The notes beneath the pieces were generated by a model. The model was not told the DNA's origin, did not search any database, and saw only the letters and a list, made by a program, of their open reading frames with translations. Positions 52,272 through 61,506 of a DNA stretch of 64,000 bases are shown in pieces. The stretch covers positions 310,001-374,000 of the forward strand of contig NZ_OAOF01000002.1 in NCBI RefSeq assembly GCF_900205965.1, written 5' to 3'. The first letter of the stretch is position 1. Each line of letters opens with the position of its first letter. Origin of the DNA: Lacrimispora amygdalina (GTDB taxonomy: Bacteria; Bacillota; Clostridia; Lachnospirales; Lachnospiraceae). The translations under genes were made by a program, and so were the position numbers.

Positions 52272-53216
52272 ATGCTCTGGAATGACAAGCCTTATCACTC
52301 TCTGGATTACGAACTGAAAATGCAATATGGGCAGAAAGTATATAAGCTTGCCCTTGATGGAGGCATGACGTGCCCCAACCGGGATGGAACACTTGGGAAT
52401 CGTGGCTGTATCTTCTGCAGCAGCGGCGGCTCCGGGGAATTTGCAGAGTCCAGAACACTTCATTCTTCTGTTGCAGAACAGATTCAGTCAGCCAAAAAAA
52501 GGATTGCTTCTAAGATGAATACAAAAGGCGGACTTTATATCGCTTATTTTCAATCCTATACTAATACTTACGCCCCTGCCGCGTATTTACGGGAACTGTT
52601 TACGCAGGCTGTTTCTGAACCTGATATTGTTGTCCTTTCCATTGCCACCAGACCGGACTGCCTTCCTCCTGATATCCTCCTCCTGTTAAAGGAGTTAAAC
52701 CAGATAAAACCGGTCTGGGTGGAACTGGGACTTCAGACCATTCATGAATCAACAGCATCATTTATACGGAGAGGTTACAGCCTGTCCACATTTCACCAGG
52801 CTTACCAATGTTTAAAAGAAGCGGGAATTACGGTAATTGCCCATGTGATTTTAGGGCTTCCGGGAGAATCAAAAGATATGATTTTAGAAACAGTACGCTA
52901 CCTGGGACATCTGGGAGATCATGGCGTAGACGGCATTAAGCTGCAGCTTCTTCACATTCTGGAAGGAACAGACCTGGCAGATCTTTATAAGAAAGGCGCT
53001 GTACCGGTATTCACTCTAGGTGAATATACGGATCTGGTCATTGACTGCATCGCTTCACTGCCTCCTGGCGTTGTCATACACCGTTTGAGCGGAGACGGTC
53101 CCAAAAAGCTCCTTCTTGCCCCCTTATGGAGCGCAAACAAACGGCTGGTACTGAATACACTGTCAAAGCGATTGAAAGAACGAGGCATCTGCCAGGGTGA
53201 CAGATACCTCGTCTGA
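52272..53216 (+). CDS. Radical SAM protein of the YtqA/TIGR01212 family
   Basis: 314 residues from the ATG at 52272 behind GGAGG. The cluster cysteines are in GMTCPNRDGTLGNRGCIFC, with the long gap between the first and the last two that marks this Elp3-related family. IAYFQSYTNTYAP and VWVELGLQTIHESTA follow. The reaction is not known; RNA modification is often suggested. It is a housekeeping-type gene, convergent with capA. Confidence 0.9.
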   Translation: MLWNDKPYHSLDYELKMQYGQKVYKLALDGGMTCPNRDGTLGNRGCIFCSSGGSGEFAESRTLHSSVAEQIQSAKKRIASKMNTKGGLYIAYFQSYTNTYAPAAYLRELFTQAVSEPDIVVLSIATRPDCLPPDILLLLKELNQIKPVWVELGLQTIHESTASFIRRGYSLSTFHQAYQCLKEAGITVIAHVILGLPGESKDMILETVRYLGHLGDHGVDGIKLQLLHILEGTDLADLYKKGAVPVFTLGEYTDLVIDCIASLPPGVVIHRLSGDGPKKLLLAPLWSANKRLVLNTLSKRLKERGICQGDRYLV

Positions 53217-53217
53217 A

Positions 53218-54414
53218 TTAATTACTGTTATTATGTATCACACCATTGTCATCGACGGTGATACCAAATGAGAGATTCTGATAATACCGATAAAAATCGG
53301 CGGCTTCCTCCGGTTTTGCCAGTGTTCTTGTAAAACCGGCACTGGAGGTACCCGGAACCAGGGAAAGCGTTGTGGTCTTGTCATCAAAATTCACCTCTGC
53401 TCTCATAAGTGCCGTTTTGGGAATACTGCTTCCGAATATAAAATTACCAAGACTGTAACAGATTGGTTTTCCTTTATAATACTCCACTCCCTGGAGAACA
53501 TGAGGGTGGCTTCCCACCACCAGGTCTGCACCTGCATCAATGATCTGCTGCCCCAGCTGCCGCTGATAATTCTTTGGTTTCTCTTCCCGTTCTACGCCCC
53601 AGTGTACATAGACTACCAGATAATCACACAAATCTCTGGCTTCTTTGATCTCCTTAAGAAGGACAGCGGGATCGTAGCCGCTTACCATACCGGGCTTTTT
53701 GCTGTTCGCCACCCAGTCCGGATCAGGATAAACTCTCGAAGCTGCGAGAAAACCAAAGGTCCTTCCATTCACCTCTATTGTTTCCAGCTTTTTTGCCCGG
53801 TTCATGTCCGGTCCTGCACCCACATAGCGTATTCCAGCTCCATCTAACGCTGTGCAGGTATCAAGCAGCGCATCCGTACCATAATCCAGTGTATGATTGT
53901 TGGCAATCGTTACAATATCAACTCCGATCTCATTCATCATGGATACCCGGTCAGGATCTAAGCGGAATGTAAACTGCTTGTCCGGTGCCGCCGTTCCCCT
54001 GCTGCTGAATGGAAATTCCTGATTGGCCATAAAGATATCTGCCTTGCTGATTTCCCTCCGCATCCCTTCATCAAGCACTCCATTAATACCGCCGTTTTTA
54101 TCATATGCTGTCGTAACATGAGTAGATAGTAATATATCCCCTGCAAAAATCAGATGAACCACTGGATCCGGTTCCCTGGCTGTGGTTGATTCTTTGGTTT
54201 CTTCCGTCACAGTCAAAATCTCCTGGCTGCTGCTTTCTTCCACAGAGGACTTTGCCGGCTCCCCGTTCAAAGAAGCCAGACTATCCCCGCTTACTGCCTC
54301 TTCGCCTTTCTGATTCTCTTTCCATTCCGTTCCTCCGATCCACCCTGCCAGCAATACAAACAGCAATATGGGAAGGATGATCAGAAATTTCATATAAGCA
54401 TTTGTCTTCTTCAT
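53218..54414 (-). CDS. CapA-family (PGA_cap) membrane-anchored metallophosphatase-like protein
   Basis: 398 residues. One membrane segment (about 10-27), a Ser/Glu/Thr-rich linker, then the calcineurin-like CapA domain: LIFAGDILLSTHV, TIANNHTLDYG, YVHWGVERE and VVGSHPHVLQGVEYYKGKPICYSLGNF, the Asp/Asn/His metal-binding residues. Relatives take part in poly-gamma-glutamate capsule export, but no capB or capC is near, so the real substrate is unknown. Start behind TAGGAGGAT. Confidence 0.92.
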   Translation of the reverse strand: MKKTNAYMKFLIILPILLFVLLAGWIGGTEWKENQKGEEAVSGDSLASLNGEPAKSSVEESSSQEILTVTEETKESTTAREPDPVVHLIFAGDILLSTHVTTAYDKNGGINGVLDEGMRREISKADIFMANQEFPFSSRGTAAPDKQFTFRLDPDRVSMMNEIGVDIVTIANNHTLDYGTDALLDTCTALDGAGIRYVGAGPDMNRAKKLETIEVNGRTFGFLAASRVYPDPDWVANSKKPGMVSGYDPAVLLKEIKEARDLCDYLVVYVHWGVEREEKPKNYQRQLGQQIIDAGADLVVGSHPHVLQGVEYYKGKPICYSLGNFIFGSSIPKTALMRAEVNFDDKTTTLSLVPGTSSAGFTRTLAKPEEAADFYRYYQNLSFGITVDDNGVIHNNSN

Positions 54415-54746
54415 TCTATCCTCCTAATTGTTAATAATTTACACATATATTTGACCGAATCATAACTTTTTCCACAATTACTGATGTTTTTTCCCCATAT
54501 ATGACTCAGCATCTCACTTTTCCACCGTTTATCTGTGGATATTTCATAACATTTCTCTTATATATTTTCTGGTAATAATTCCCGTTTTTACATCTTACAC
54601 TGGTTCCAGGATTTTGTCAAATAAAGTGGGAGCTGTAAAATACGTCAGAAGACAGCAAAAAAGCCTGGTCCGCAGAGTGAAAACTAACTTCCTGTTCCCT
54701 GCAAAACCGGCTTTTCCTTCCTGTATATGCCTTTAACATAACTGAC
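54415..54746. other. Intergenic region between degV and capA
   Basis: 332 bp without a gene. It should contain the capA promoter and, at about 54657-54717, a probable degV terminator: minus strand AAAAGCCGGT and ACCAGGCTTTTTT with an inner GCAG/CTGC stem. I see nothing else in it. Confidence 0.6.
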
Positions 54747-55589
54747 TTAAAGAGTCATGATAATCCCGCCGTCATTGGCATAAACCGTTGCCACACCTGC
54801 TGTTTCCGTTATGATAACGTCCTTAAATATTCCTCTTTTCAGCATCTCCTGCTTTACAAACTCCGCTCTGTCCGGATTGTTGCAGTGAGCGATGGCCAAT
54901 ACCTTGTTCCTGGTGTCCCCAGCTTCCTTCATGGCAAGGTCCGTCATACGCACCAGTGCTTTATTAATTCCTCTGGCCTGGTCCAGCTTGATAATCACTC
55001 CGGATTGAGCTCCCATGACTGGCTTAATATTTAAAGCTGTAGCAAAGAAGGCCTGCAGACCGGTAAGACGTCCGTTCTTTCTTAATGTATCAAGACTTTC
55101 CAGAACAAAGTAGGTCTTCATATCCTTAATGAAGGCTCTCACCTTATCTTCAATCTCTTCAAACGGCAGCGAGGCCTGGCAGAGGGACTGAACAAAAAGA
55201 GCGATATTAAGCTGGCCGGATGATGCAGAATCAGAGCCAAGTACCGCAATCTTCTTACTGTCTTTTCCATGTTCCTCTTCATACAGCTTCTTACCTAACA
55301 CGGCACTGTTATAGCTTCCGCTTAAATGCTCCGATAAAGTGATAACAAAAATCTCCTCTTCCTCACATTCAAATGCCTCTTTATATAATTCAGGAGACGG
55401 ACATGCTGTTTTCGGAGATTCACTGCTGCTTTTTACCAGTTCCAGAAAACGCTTCTGGTCAAATGTCTCATCATCAATAATCTGTGTATTACCAACCTGT
55501 AAAATTAACGGAATGATCTGAAAGTGGGGATCTTTTTTCAGATCCGGCGTCAGGTCTGTACAGCTGTCCCCAATAATTTTATAGCTCAT
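54747..55589 (-). CDS. DegV-family fatty-acid-binding protein
   Basis: 280 residues from the ATG at 55589 behind AGGAGGAAAT; the frame extends further upstream without a ribosome site. YKIIGDSCTDL, FVITLSEHLSGSYNSA, VLGSDSASSGQ and YFVLESLDTLRKNGRLT are the family motifs. These proteins bind a fatty acid and in the Fak system hand it to the kinase FakA. No fakA is here, which is usual because binding proteins are scattered. Confidence 0.94.
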   Translation of the reverse strand: MSYKIIGDSCTDLTPDLKKDPHFQIIPLILQVGNTQIIDDETFDQKRFLELVKSSSESPKTACPSPELYKEAFECEEEEIFVITLSEHLSGSYNSAVLGKKLYEEEHGKDSKKIAVLGSDSASSGQLNIALFVQSLCQASLPFEEIEDKVRAFIKDMKTYFVLESLDTLRKNGRLTGLQAFFATALNIKPVMGAQSGVIIKLDQARGINKALVRMTDLAMKEAGDTRNKVLAIAHCNNPDRAEFVKQEMLKRGIFKDVIITETAGVATVYANDGGIIMTL

Positions 55590-55683
55590 ATCTAAATTTC
55601 CTCCTGGTACGAAACTTATCATGTAGTATTCATTACTATATATTATAGAGAAACAGAGTTCGTCTGTCAATAGAATTCCCATG

Positions 55684-55752
55684 AAAAAAGATGGATGCCA
55701 AAAACAGCCGCCTTCTTTTTGAAGACCTGCTGTTTTTGGCATCCGTCTTTTT
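55684..55752 (-). terminator. Terminator of htpG
   Basis: A 24-bp almost perfect stem (AAAAAGATGGATGCCAAAAA and complement, one G-T pair), loop with an inner CTTC...GAAG pair, T run on the minus strand. Confidence 0.9.
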
Positions 55753-55768
55753 ATCTGCTGTATAAATT

Positions 55769-57772
55769 TTATTCTTCTGCCATGATTAACATCAGCTCAT
55801 TGCTTCTTGCTATAAAGCCTGTCATGCGTTCCGGTGTCAGAGAACCATGGCTTAATGCCGCAAGGTCATAAAGCTGCTCACAAATAGCATTGGTATGAGC
55901 ACCATCTTTATGGTTTAACACATACTGAACCAGCTTGTTGTTATAATTAAGTACCAGTGTTTCTCCACCTGCACCAAACATGGAAGCATCCATTCCTGGC
56001 ATGGTATACATCTTCATCATTTCCTGCATACGGCGTGATTCTTCAGAAACTGTAATCATGGAAGATACCGCATCGTTCTTTAACTTCTCAACCTTTACCT
56101 CTAAATTTTCTTTATTTAATGCTTTACGGAAAAGCTCTGTCAATGCTTCCACATCAGACTTCATGGCTTCCTTGCCTTCTTCCGTAACTTCTTCTTTAAA
56201 GATATCGGATAAGTCGGAGTTAATGCACAAAAACTTAACATTTTCATTCTTCTGCTCTAAATATCCCACAAATGGATTATCGATATTCTCCGTTAAATAA
56301 ACTGCATCCAGACCAGCTTCTTTAAACAGGTTGATATACTGGCTCTGTTCTTTTTCATTGGTAATGTAAAATACCCGGTTTTCATGCTTTTCCTTGTTCT
56401 CTTCCAGACAGTCAGCCAGTGTTAAAAACTTGCCTTCCAGGTTCTTAAAGAGAATGGAATCATTGATCTTCTCTGCAAATTTTTCATCTTTTAAACAGCC
56501 GAATTTAATGAATGGATGAATGTCTGACCAGTATTTTTCATAATTCTCACGATCTGTCTTAAACATACCGGTCAGCTTATCCGCTACTTTTTTCGTGATA
56601 TAATCTGAGATTTTCTTAACAAATCCGTCATTCTGCAGTGCACTTCTTGATACGTTTAAAGGAAGATCAGGACAGTCAATCACACCCTTTAAGAGCATTA
56701 AGAATTCCGGTATCACTTCCTTGATGTTATCTGCAATAAATACCTGATTGTTATACAGCTTAATCGTTCCATCCAGACTGTCATAGTTTAAATTCAGTTT
56801 TGGGAAATAGAGAATTCCCTTTAAATTAAACGGATAATCCATGTTTAAATGAATCCAGAATAAAGGCTCTTTATAATCATGGAATACCTTACGGTAAAAG
56901 TCCTTGTAATCTTCTTCTGAACATTCATTGGGGTGTTTATTCCAGAGAGGATTGGTGTCATTCACTGTCACCGGTCGTTTTTTAATCTTATATTTTTCTT
57001 TGGCAGGAGATACTTCCACGGTTTCTTTTTCACCGTTCTCCTTCTCTACTTCTTCTGTCTTTGCTTCCTCAACGATGGTCTCTACCACAGTATCTTTATC
57101 AGTCAGTTCTTCCTTTTCGATAGTCTCAAACTGAGGTTCTGCAGTTAAGTTGGTTAAATAAATCGCAACCGGCATAAAGGAGCAATACTTCTCTAAAACT
57201 TCCCTTGCTCTGTATTCATTGCAAAATTCCAGGCAGTCTTCATTGAGATAAAGCTTAATGGTGGTACCAAATCCCTCTTTCTCTCCTTCTGCCATCTCAT
57301 ACTCTGTACCGCCGTCAGACTCCCAGTGTACCGGTACGGATCCTTCTTTGTAGGACCGGGTATCAATTGTCACCTTATCTGCAACCATGAAGGCAGAATA
57401 AAAGCCAAGTCCGAAATGTCCTATAATCTGATCCTCATTGGTCTTGTCCTTATACTTTTCAAGAAAATCCTTTGCTCCGGAGAACGCGATCTGGTTAATG
57501 TATTCATCAACTTCTTCCATGGTCATACCAATACCGTTATCGATAAAAGTGATAGTCTTTTCATTGGAATCGGTGATTACTTCAATCTTAAACTCCAGAT
57601 CATCCGGTTTCTGCCATTCTCCCATAACATCCAGCTTTTTCAGCTTTGTGATGGCATCGCAGCCGTTGGATACCAGCTCACGGTAGAAAATATCATGATC
57701 TGAGTACAACCATTTTTTTATAATCGGAAAAATGTTTTCGCTGTTAATCGTTAAGCTTCCTGTTTTTGCCAT
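55769..57772 (-). CDS. htpG: Molecular chaperone HtpG (Hsp90)
   Basis: 667 residues from the ATG at 57772, 9 nt after AAGGAG. The ATPase domain has ELVSNGCDAITK, FIDNGIGMT and GHFGLGFYSAFMVAD; the middle domain has NPLWNKHPNE and NVSRSALQND. An acidic/basic insertion at about 225-265 (EEAKTEEVEKENGEKETVEV) resembles the charged linker of eukaryotic Hsp90 and is common in clostridial HtpG. It helps fold client proteins under stress. A strong promoter with a CIRCE-like palindrome precedes it. Confidence 0.97.
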   Translation of the reverse strand: MAKTGSLTINSENIFPIIKKWLYSDHDIFYRELVSNGCDAITKLKKLDVMGEWQKPDDLEFKIEVITDSNEKTITFIDNGIGMTMEEVDEYINQIAFSGAKDFLEKYKDKTNEDQIIGHFGLGFYSAFMVADKVTIDTRSYKEGSVPVHWESDGGTEYEMAEGEKEGFGTTIKLYLNEDCLEFCNEYRAREVLEKYCSFMPVAIYLTNLTAEPQFETIEKEELTDKDTVVETIVEEAKTEEVEKENGEKETVEVSPAKEKYKIKKRPVTVNDTNPLWNKHPNECSEEDYKDFYRKVFHDYKEPLFWIHLNMDYPFNLKGILYFPKLNLNYDSLDGTIKLYNNQVFIADNIKEVIPEFLMLLKGVIDCPDLPLNVSRSALQNDGFVKKISDYITKKVADKLTGMFKTDRENYEKYWSDIHPFIKFGCLKDEKFAEKINDSILFKNLEGKFLTLADCLEENKEKHENRVFYITNEKEQSQYINLFKEAGLDAVYLTENIDNPFVGYLEQKNENVKFLCINSDLSDIFKEEVTEEGKEAMKSDVEALTELFRKALNKENLEVKVEKLKNDAVSSMITVSEESRRMQEMMKMYTMPGMDASMFGAGGETLVLNYNNKLVQYVLNHKDGAHTNAICEQLYDLAALSHGSLTPERMTGFIARSNELMLIMAEE

Positions 57773-57852
57773 ATCAGAACACTCCTTCATCTCTTTTTCT
57801 ATTTATATTCCATTCTCATCCTGGAATTTTCACAAATCATTCCTCAAAGAGT

Positions 57853-57915
57853 ATTTTAATACGGAGAAATGGAAATGTCAATAGAAAATCAGCACTCAAA
57901 CGGTTTGAGTGCTGA
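57853..57915 (-). promoter_or_regulatory. htpG promoter with CIRCE-like palindrome
   Basis: Minus strand TTGACA (57876-57881), 17-bp spacer, TAAAAT (57853-57858). Just upstream, 57889-57915 reads TCAGCACTC-N9-GAGTGCTGA; the HrcA operator consensus is TTAGCACTC-N9-GAGTGCTAA, so each arm matches at 8 of 9. The same palindrome follows the neighbouring stop codon and has TTTT behind it, so it could instead be, or also be, a terminator. Confidence 0.6.
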
Positions 57916-57920
57916 TAATG

Positions 57921-58418
57921 TTATTCCTCCAGATAAACAATCTGGTTTTGTTTTAAAAACGCTTTTACTTCCTGGTCCCATTCCTGATCCAGTGTCTTAT
58001 CCATGGTAAAAACAGAGACAGAACTTCCAGTCACACAGGTCAGCCTGTCGTCTTCATATCTGATATTCATATAGAGCCCCTTTACCTCACTGGTGTGAAG
58101 GGAGATCTGCCTTTCTGAAAGAAATCGCTCCGTATCCTCTTTTGGCAGCTGCATGACTATCTTAAAACTTTTTGGCAGCCGTTTCCCTTTTATTAAAGAG
58201 AAACAGAAGGGCTTCATCATGGCCCAGGTGGATAACTCTCCTAAGTTCAGCGCTTCCTTCTCATCCTCCGTATAATAGCCAGACCGTATGGCTCCGTCGA
58301 TGGTAAATGTATTAAAAGTTGTAATGGAAGCTTCTTTTATAAGAAAGCGGTCAAAGACTTCCCCTACAAACAGCTTGGACGTAAAGGGCTTCATCTCTTC
58401 TATATTCAATGCAATCAT
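57921..58418 (-). CDS. DUF5721-family protein
   Basis: 165 residues, soluble, starting MIALNIEEMKPFTSKLFVGEVFDRFLI. The pattern (FTIDGAIRSGYYTEDE, WAMMKPFCFSLIKGKRLP) matches a conserved Lachnospiraceae protein of unknown function, annotated DUF5721. It lies upstream of htpG on the same strand. No function can be proposed. Confidence 0.8.
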   Translation of the reverse strand: MIALNIEEMKPFTSKLFVGEVFDRFLIKEASITTFNTFTIDGAIRSGYYTEDEKEALNLGELSTWAMMKPFCFSLIKGKRLPKSFKIVMQLPKEDTERFLSERQISLHTSEVKGLYMNIRYEDDRLTCVTGSSVSVFTMDKTLDQEWDQEVKAFLKQNQIVYLEE

Positions 58419-58591
58419 GGTCTCATTCTCCCCATCCGTTTATTCTCCGTTAACTATACAACGGAAACTCTTCCCATGTCAACGCAGATTTCAGACTCCC
58501 TCCGGTATTCCAAACCACCGCCTTCTATGTTATAATAGTTCCATGGGTTTCTGACAGGAACCAACAGGAAATGAGAAAAGAGGATAATGAT

Positions 58592-59878
58592 ATGAATGAT
58601 TTCAAACAGCTGGAAGAACTGATTGCCGCATCCGTTTCTCCCTATCACTGTATTCTGGCGGCTGCCGGCCGGCTTAGTGCAGGCGGATTTAAAGAACTTC
58701 CTTTAGCAGAGCCCTGGGAATTAAAACAGGGCGGCTCCTACTATATAAACGCATTTGACTCCACCTTAATTGCTTTTACAGTAGGAAGTTCACTGACAGA
58801 CGTCCCACAACTGAAGCTGGCAGCGTCTCATACCGACTGGCCCTGCTTGAAGGTTAAGCCCTCTCCGGAAGTAACCTCTCTGGGATACGGTAAATTAAAC
58901 GTTGAGGTCTATGGGGGACCTCTTTTAAATACCTGGCTGGACCGTCCTTTATCCATGGCTGGCAAGGTCAGCGTAACAGGTGATTCCCTTATGAAGCCCC
59001 GGACTATCTACATCGATTTTTCCCGTCCGGTTCTAACGGTTCCCAATCTTGCCATTCACATGAACCGCAATGCCAATGAAGGATTCCCCATAAATGCCCA
59101 GGTGGATATGCTGCCACTGATTACACGCATCACTGATGAACTGAACAAAGAAAGCTTTTTCATCGATGCACTGGCAAAAGAAGCAGGCGTTAAGAAAGAA
59201 GACATCCTGGATTACGAAATCTACATATACAATTATGAATCAGGAACCACCCTTGGCCTTGAAAATGAATTTTACTCCGCACCCAGACTTGATAACATCA
59301 CTTCCGTTTCTGCATGCTTAAGCGGCATTCTTTCAGATACACACAGCCAGGGAATCCATGCCATTGCCCTGTATGATAATGAAGAGATCGGAAGCCGTAC
59401 AAAGCAGGGAGCAGCCTCTGCATTAACGGAACATATTCTGGAAAAGGTTTACGCAGCCCTTGGATATACCAGAACCGATTTTTTAAATGCTTTGTTAAGC
59501 GGATTTCTTCTCTCCATGGATGTGGCTCATGCCATTCACCCAAACCACGGAGAAAAATGTGATATTAAAAACCAGATTATGATGGGAGACGGTGTGGCAA
59601 TTAAGCTGGCGGCAAGCCAGGCCTATGCAACCGATGCATACTGCACCGGCGTGATCGAAGGCATCTGCCGTGCAGCCGACATTCCTTACAAGAAGTTTTC
59701 AAACCGTTCCGACGTAAAGGGAGGGTCTACATTAGGCAGCATCTCTTCTGCCCTGCTGACCATGCGCACAGTCGATGTGGGTGTCCCCATGCTTGCCATG
59801 CATTCAGCCAGAGAGCTTATGGGTGTGAAAGACCAGGAAGCACTGGTAAGACTGGCAGAAGCATTCTTTAAAGCTTAA
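58592..59878 (+). CDS. M18-family metallo-aminopeptidase
   Basis: 428 residues from the ATG at 58592, 7 nt after GAGGA. AASHTDWPCLKVKP holds a zinc His/Asp, ALYDNEEIGSRTKQGA the catalytic and bridging glutamates, and MDVAHAIHPNH another ligand. M18 enzymes remove acidic or neutral N-terminal residues. Monocistronic, followed by a terminator. Confidence 0.94.
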   Translation: MNDFKQLEELIAASVSPYHCILAAAGRLSAGGFKELPLAEPWELKQGGSYYINAFDSTLIAFTVGSSLTDVPQLKLAASHTDWPCLKVKPSPEVTSLGYGKLNVEVYGGPLLNTWLDRPLSMAGKVSVTGDSLMKPRTIYIDFSRPVLTVPNLAIHMNRNANEGFPINAQVDMLPLITRITDELNKESFFIDALAKEAGVKKEDILDYEIYIYNYESGTTLGLENEFYSAPRLDNITSVSACLSGILSDTHSQGIHAIALYDNEEIGSRTKQGAASALTEHILEKVYAALGYTRTDFLNALLSGFLLSMDVAHAIHPNHGEKCDIKNQIMMGDGVAIKLAASQAYATDAYCTGVIEGICRAADIPYKKFSNRSDVKGGSTLGSISSALLTMRTVDVGVPMLAMHSARELMGVKDQEALVRLAEAFFKA

Positions 59879-59893
59879 AAGTTTATGAAACAC

Positions 59894-59948
59894 TTTAACC
59901 CCCAGATTTCCATTCTCTATGACAGAAATCTGGGGGTTAAAAATTTTC
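59894..59948 (+). terminator. Terminator of the M18 gene
   Basis: TTTAACCCCCAGATTTC pairs perfectly with GAAATCTGGGGGTTAAA, followed by AATTTTCT. Confidence 0.85.
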
Positions 59949-59973
59949 TATTAATCCTGAGTCATGCTGTAGC

Positions 59974-60222
59974 TCATAGTTTGCCGGCTATTTTGCTTTT
60001 TGCCAGTTCGTAATCATCTTTTGAAACATAGACGATATATTGATCAGCACTACCAACAAATAAATTACCAAACATGCCACGTCGACTCCCAGTACTTCCC
60101 CATTGATTATTATGGTTGAATACTTTGGATTCGTACTTTATTTTGTACGAATCCAATATATTTAGTACTTTTCTTAACATATCCATATCCAGGCATACGA
60201 TAAGTTCTTGTTTTTTTAACAA
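59974..60222 (-). CDS. Small hypothetical protein (DUF2007-like)
   Basis: 82 residues: a first strand (ELIVCLDMDMLRKVLNIL), a glycine-rich middle (GSTGSRRGMFGNLFVGSADQYIVYV) and a C-terminal helix (KDDYELAKSKIAGKL). The plan matches the protein at 31817-32077, especially the ending YRLFVYKKD against QYIVYVSKD. The function is unknown. Confidence 0.6.
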   Translation of the reverse strand: MLKKQELIVCLDMDMLRKVLNILDSYKIKYESKVFNHNNQWGSTGSRRGMFGNLFVGSADQYIVYVSKDDYELAKSKIAGKL

Positions 60223-60254
60223 ATTTTATCACCTTCCCAATAACAATCTCCTTT

Positions 60255-60491
60255 TTACGGAAGCTGCCCCATAGTCTCCGGCAGTACCTCTCTGCTGGAT
60301 TCCAATGTTTCAGGAGAAGTTCTGCTTCCCTGAACGTACCGGTAACCAAACCATCCTCCTGCAGTCAGAACAACCAAAAGGAGAAAGAAAAATAAAAACA
60401 TGGTTGCCCTCATAAATAATTCCTGTCCGCCATTTCCCCTCCGCCTGCGGCTGCGCTTATTCCTCCCACTGCGAATCTCTTCCTGCTTCAT
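60255..60491 (-). CDS. Small single-pass membrane protein
   Basis: 78 residues: an Arg/Lys-rich N-terminus (RSGRNKRSRRRRGN), one membrane segment (about 29-52), then a Ser/Thr/Glu tail. It lies 28 nt after the foldase lipoprotein on the same strand and may be cotranscribed. I do not recognise a family. Confidence 0.6.
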   Translation of the reverse strand: MKQEEIRSGRNKRSRRRRGNGGQELFMRATMFLFFFLLLVVLTAGGWFGYRYVQGSRTSPETLESSREVLPETMGQLP

Positions 60492-60519
60492 TGGTGGCTT
60501 ACTCTTCCTTCCTTATCTC

Positions 60520-61491
60520 TCAATCTGGAAAATGTTTTTTATAGATTTCAAAAAAATCTGTGGTTTTTGAATTATCATCTTTGGAGAATTTAAGATCTTT
60601 CCAGAGGTCATTGCTGAATGTAACAGGATTGTCCTTTTTAAACTGAGCATAGATCTGGTCAAATGCTTCTTTTTTCCGGCTTGTATACAAACCAGCCTTC
60701 CGCTCCTGAGTGGCGGCCGCATCATAGTCATTGACACACCTTATAATATAGTATTTACCCTCATTTTCTACTAGCGGGCTTATTTCACCAGCAGCAAGAC
60801 CAAATGCTGCATCCTCCAATGCCCCAGGCGTTTCTCCTCTTCCGATTTTACGCTCTATGGCAGCATCTTCTGAATATTCTTTGGCTAACGCCGAAAAATG
60901 AGCTCCCTGCTCTTTGGTTTTTAACAGAACTTCTTCCGCCGTGGTTTTATCTGACATCACAATCTCTTCCACCTCAATTACCTTAGCTTCACTATCGCTG
61001 ATCTCAAGATTCATATCCATGGTAAGTTCCACAACTACTTTATTGGACAGACAGTACTCTTCATACATGGTTCTCACATCAGACTGATTCACTCCCATAT
61101 AAGCGATATCATCGGGAGTCAGAGAAGCATAATACTCCTCGGCCGCTTTGCGTATCTCTTCCTTCTCAGCACTTGTCAGAGTCACACCTTTCCTTTGTGC
61201 AAGAAGATTCATCATCTTCATTTCCTGAAGAAACTCCCTCACCTGGTCCATAAGATAAGCTTCAAAGGTCTGGCCGCCAGGAATACTAACGCCCCAGATC
61301 TGGCTGGTATAAAGCTGTTGATATTTGTTTCTCTCTGTAGTCAGTATAATCATGGACTGGGGCAGAGAGTATAGCTTGGTATCCTTGATTTCCGAAACAA
61401 GGGGAATCTCCGTCTTACATCCGGTAAGTATGGCGGAAACTGCCGCCGCGATTAAAAGGAGTCTTCCCCAGTATCTGCGCAGGTTGTTCAT
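60520..61491 (-). CDS. Parvulin-type peptidyl-prolyl isomerase lipoprotein (PrsA/SurA-like)
   Basis: 323 residues from the ATG at 61491 behind GAGGGG. The signal peptide ends with the lipobox LTGC. A SurA-N-like helical part (about 60-170) precedes a rotamase domain (about 180-280: AEEVLLKTKEQGAHFSALAKEYSEDAA, FGLAAGEISPLVENEGKYYIIRC). It should help secreted proteins to fold outside the membrane. It follows the Cof-type phosphatase gene by 15 nt. Confidence 0.9.
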   Translation of the reverse strand: MNNLRRYWGRLLLIAAAVSAILTGCKTEIPLVSEIKDTKLYSLPQSMIILTTERNKYQQLYTSQIWGVSIPGGQTFEAYLMDQVREFLQEMKMMNLLAQRKGVTLTSAEKEEIRKAAEEYYASLTPDDIAYMGVNQSDVRTMYEEYCLSNKVVVELTMDMNLEISDSEAKVIEVEEIVMSDKTTAEEVLLKTKEQGAHFSALAKEYSEDAAIERKIGRGETPGALEDAAFGLAAGEISPLVENEGKYYIIRCVNDYDAAATQERKAGLYTSRKKEAFDQIYAQFKKDNPVTFSNDLWKDLKFSKDDNSKTTDFFEIYKKHFPD

Positions 61492-61506
61492 ACGCACCCC
61501 TCTTTC

